Shown here: piece by piece, positions 63,855 to 64,000 of the stretch
Position numbering within the stretch: the first letter of the stretch is position 1
Layout: each line of letters begins with the position of its first letter
Assembly: GCA_963693365.1 (NCBI GenBank)
Contig: CAVNZM010000002.1
Location: forward strand, 12,772,001-12,836,000
Direction of reading: 5' to 3'
Length of the DNA stretch: 64,000 nt
Origin: Amoebidium appalachense
Lineage: Eukaryota > Ichthyosporea
The notes under the pieces: generated by a model
The model's input: only the letters and a program-made list of their open reading frames with translations
Database searches by the model: none
What the model was told of the DNA's origin: nothing
Program-made: the position numbers and the translations under genes

Positions 63855-64000
63855 AAAGAGACTTTACGGGTTTTTAGGTGGGGGACAGGAAAAATACATG
63901 TTTTTTGTTGTGGCCCTTTTGGTGTGTTACATGGTTGATGCATAAGTAAATATCAGGGTGAGTGTCTAGTGGGGCCGAGTGGTTTATGGTTTGAGCCTGC
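63741..64000 (+). other. Downstream flank of the CHD gene
   Basis: No coding exon. It holds a T10-G34 tract (about 63810-63853) shortly after the stop. No canonical AATAAA was found before the window ends. Confidence 0.5.

Overview
This window is nuclear DNA from an intron-rich eukaryote, probably a microbial one; I cannot name the lineage. Four multi-exon genes can be assembled by joining GT-AG exons whose phases agree throughout. Coding exons are short (26 to 330 nt, except one 2.1-kb last exon). The introns are filled with long homopolymers (poly-C or poly-G up to about 66 nt), (CA)n/(GT)n arrays and short interspersed elements. There are no bacterial-type operons, CRISPR arrays or rRNA genes. 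Most long open frames in the window are artefacts of microsatellites.

Layout. 1-1200: AT-rich upstream region with CCAAT motifs and a CRE-like site. 1201-12372 (+): 13-exon Gfo/Idh/MocA-type NAD(P)-dependent oxidoreductase, 423 aa. 14673-21236 (-): 6-exon regulatory (beta) subunit of protein kinase CK2, 284 aa, convergent with the first gene. 22291-29665 (-): 8-exon multi-pass membrane protein of unrecognised family, 356 aa, ending in a di-lysine ER-retrieval-like motif. 31523-63740 (+): 33-exon Mi-2/CHD-type chromatin protein, 2123 aa, divergent from the membrane-protein gene.

The most notable protein finding is that the CHD protein keeps the full Mi-2 architecture (PHD, two chromodomains, SNF2 ATPase, SLIDE-like region, CHD C-terminal region), yet its ATPase motifs I, II, III, V and VI are all altered. 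The DEAH box reads DDGH and the motif VI arginines are gone, so it looks like a pseudo-ATPase. It also has a second PHD finger in an unusual place, between the SLIDE-like and C-terminal regions.

The most notable genome findings are: (1) tandem repeats that copy the intron/exon junction (3' splice site plus the first exon bases) several times into the upstream intron, seen independently at seven acceptors; (2) a SINE-like family bounded by poly-C, with conserved and covarying hairpins, almost always in the sense orientation of the host gene; (3) frequent use of (CA)n arrays as the 3' end of introns. The four genes have no evident shared pathway. CK2 and the CHD protein are both general eukaryotic regulators.
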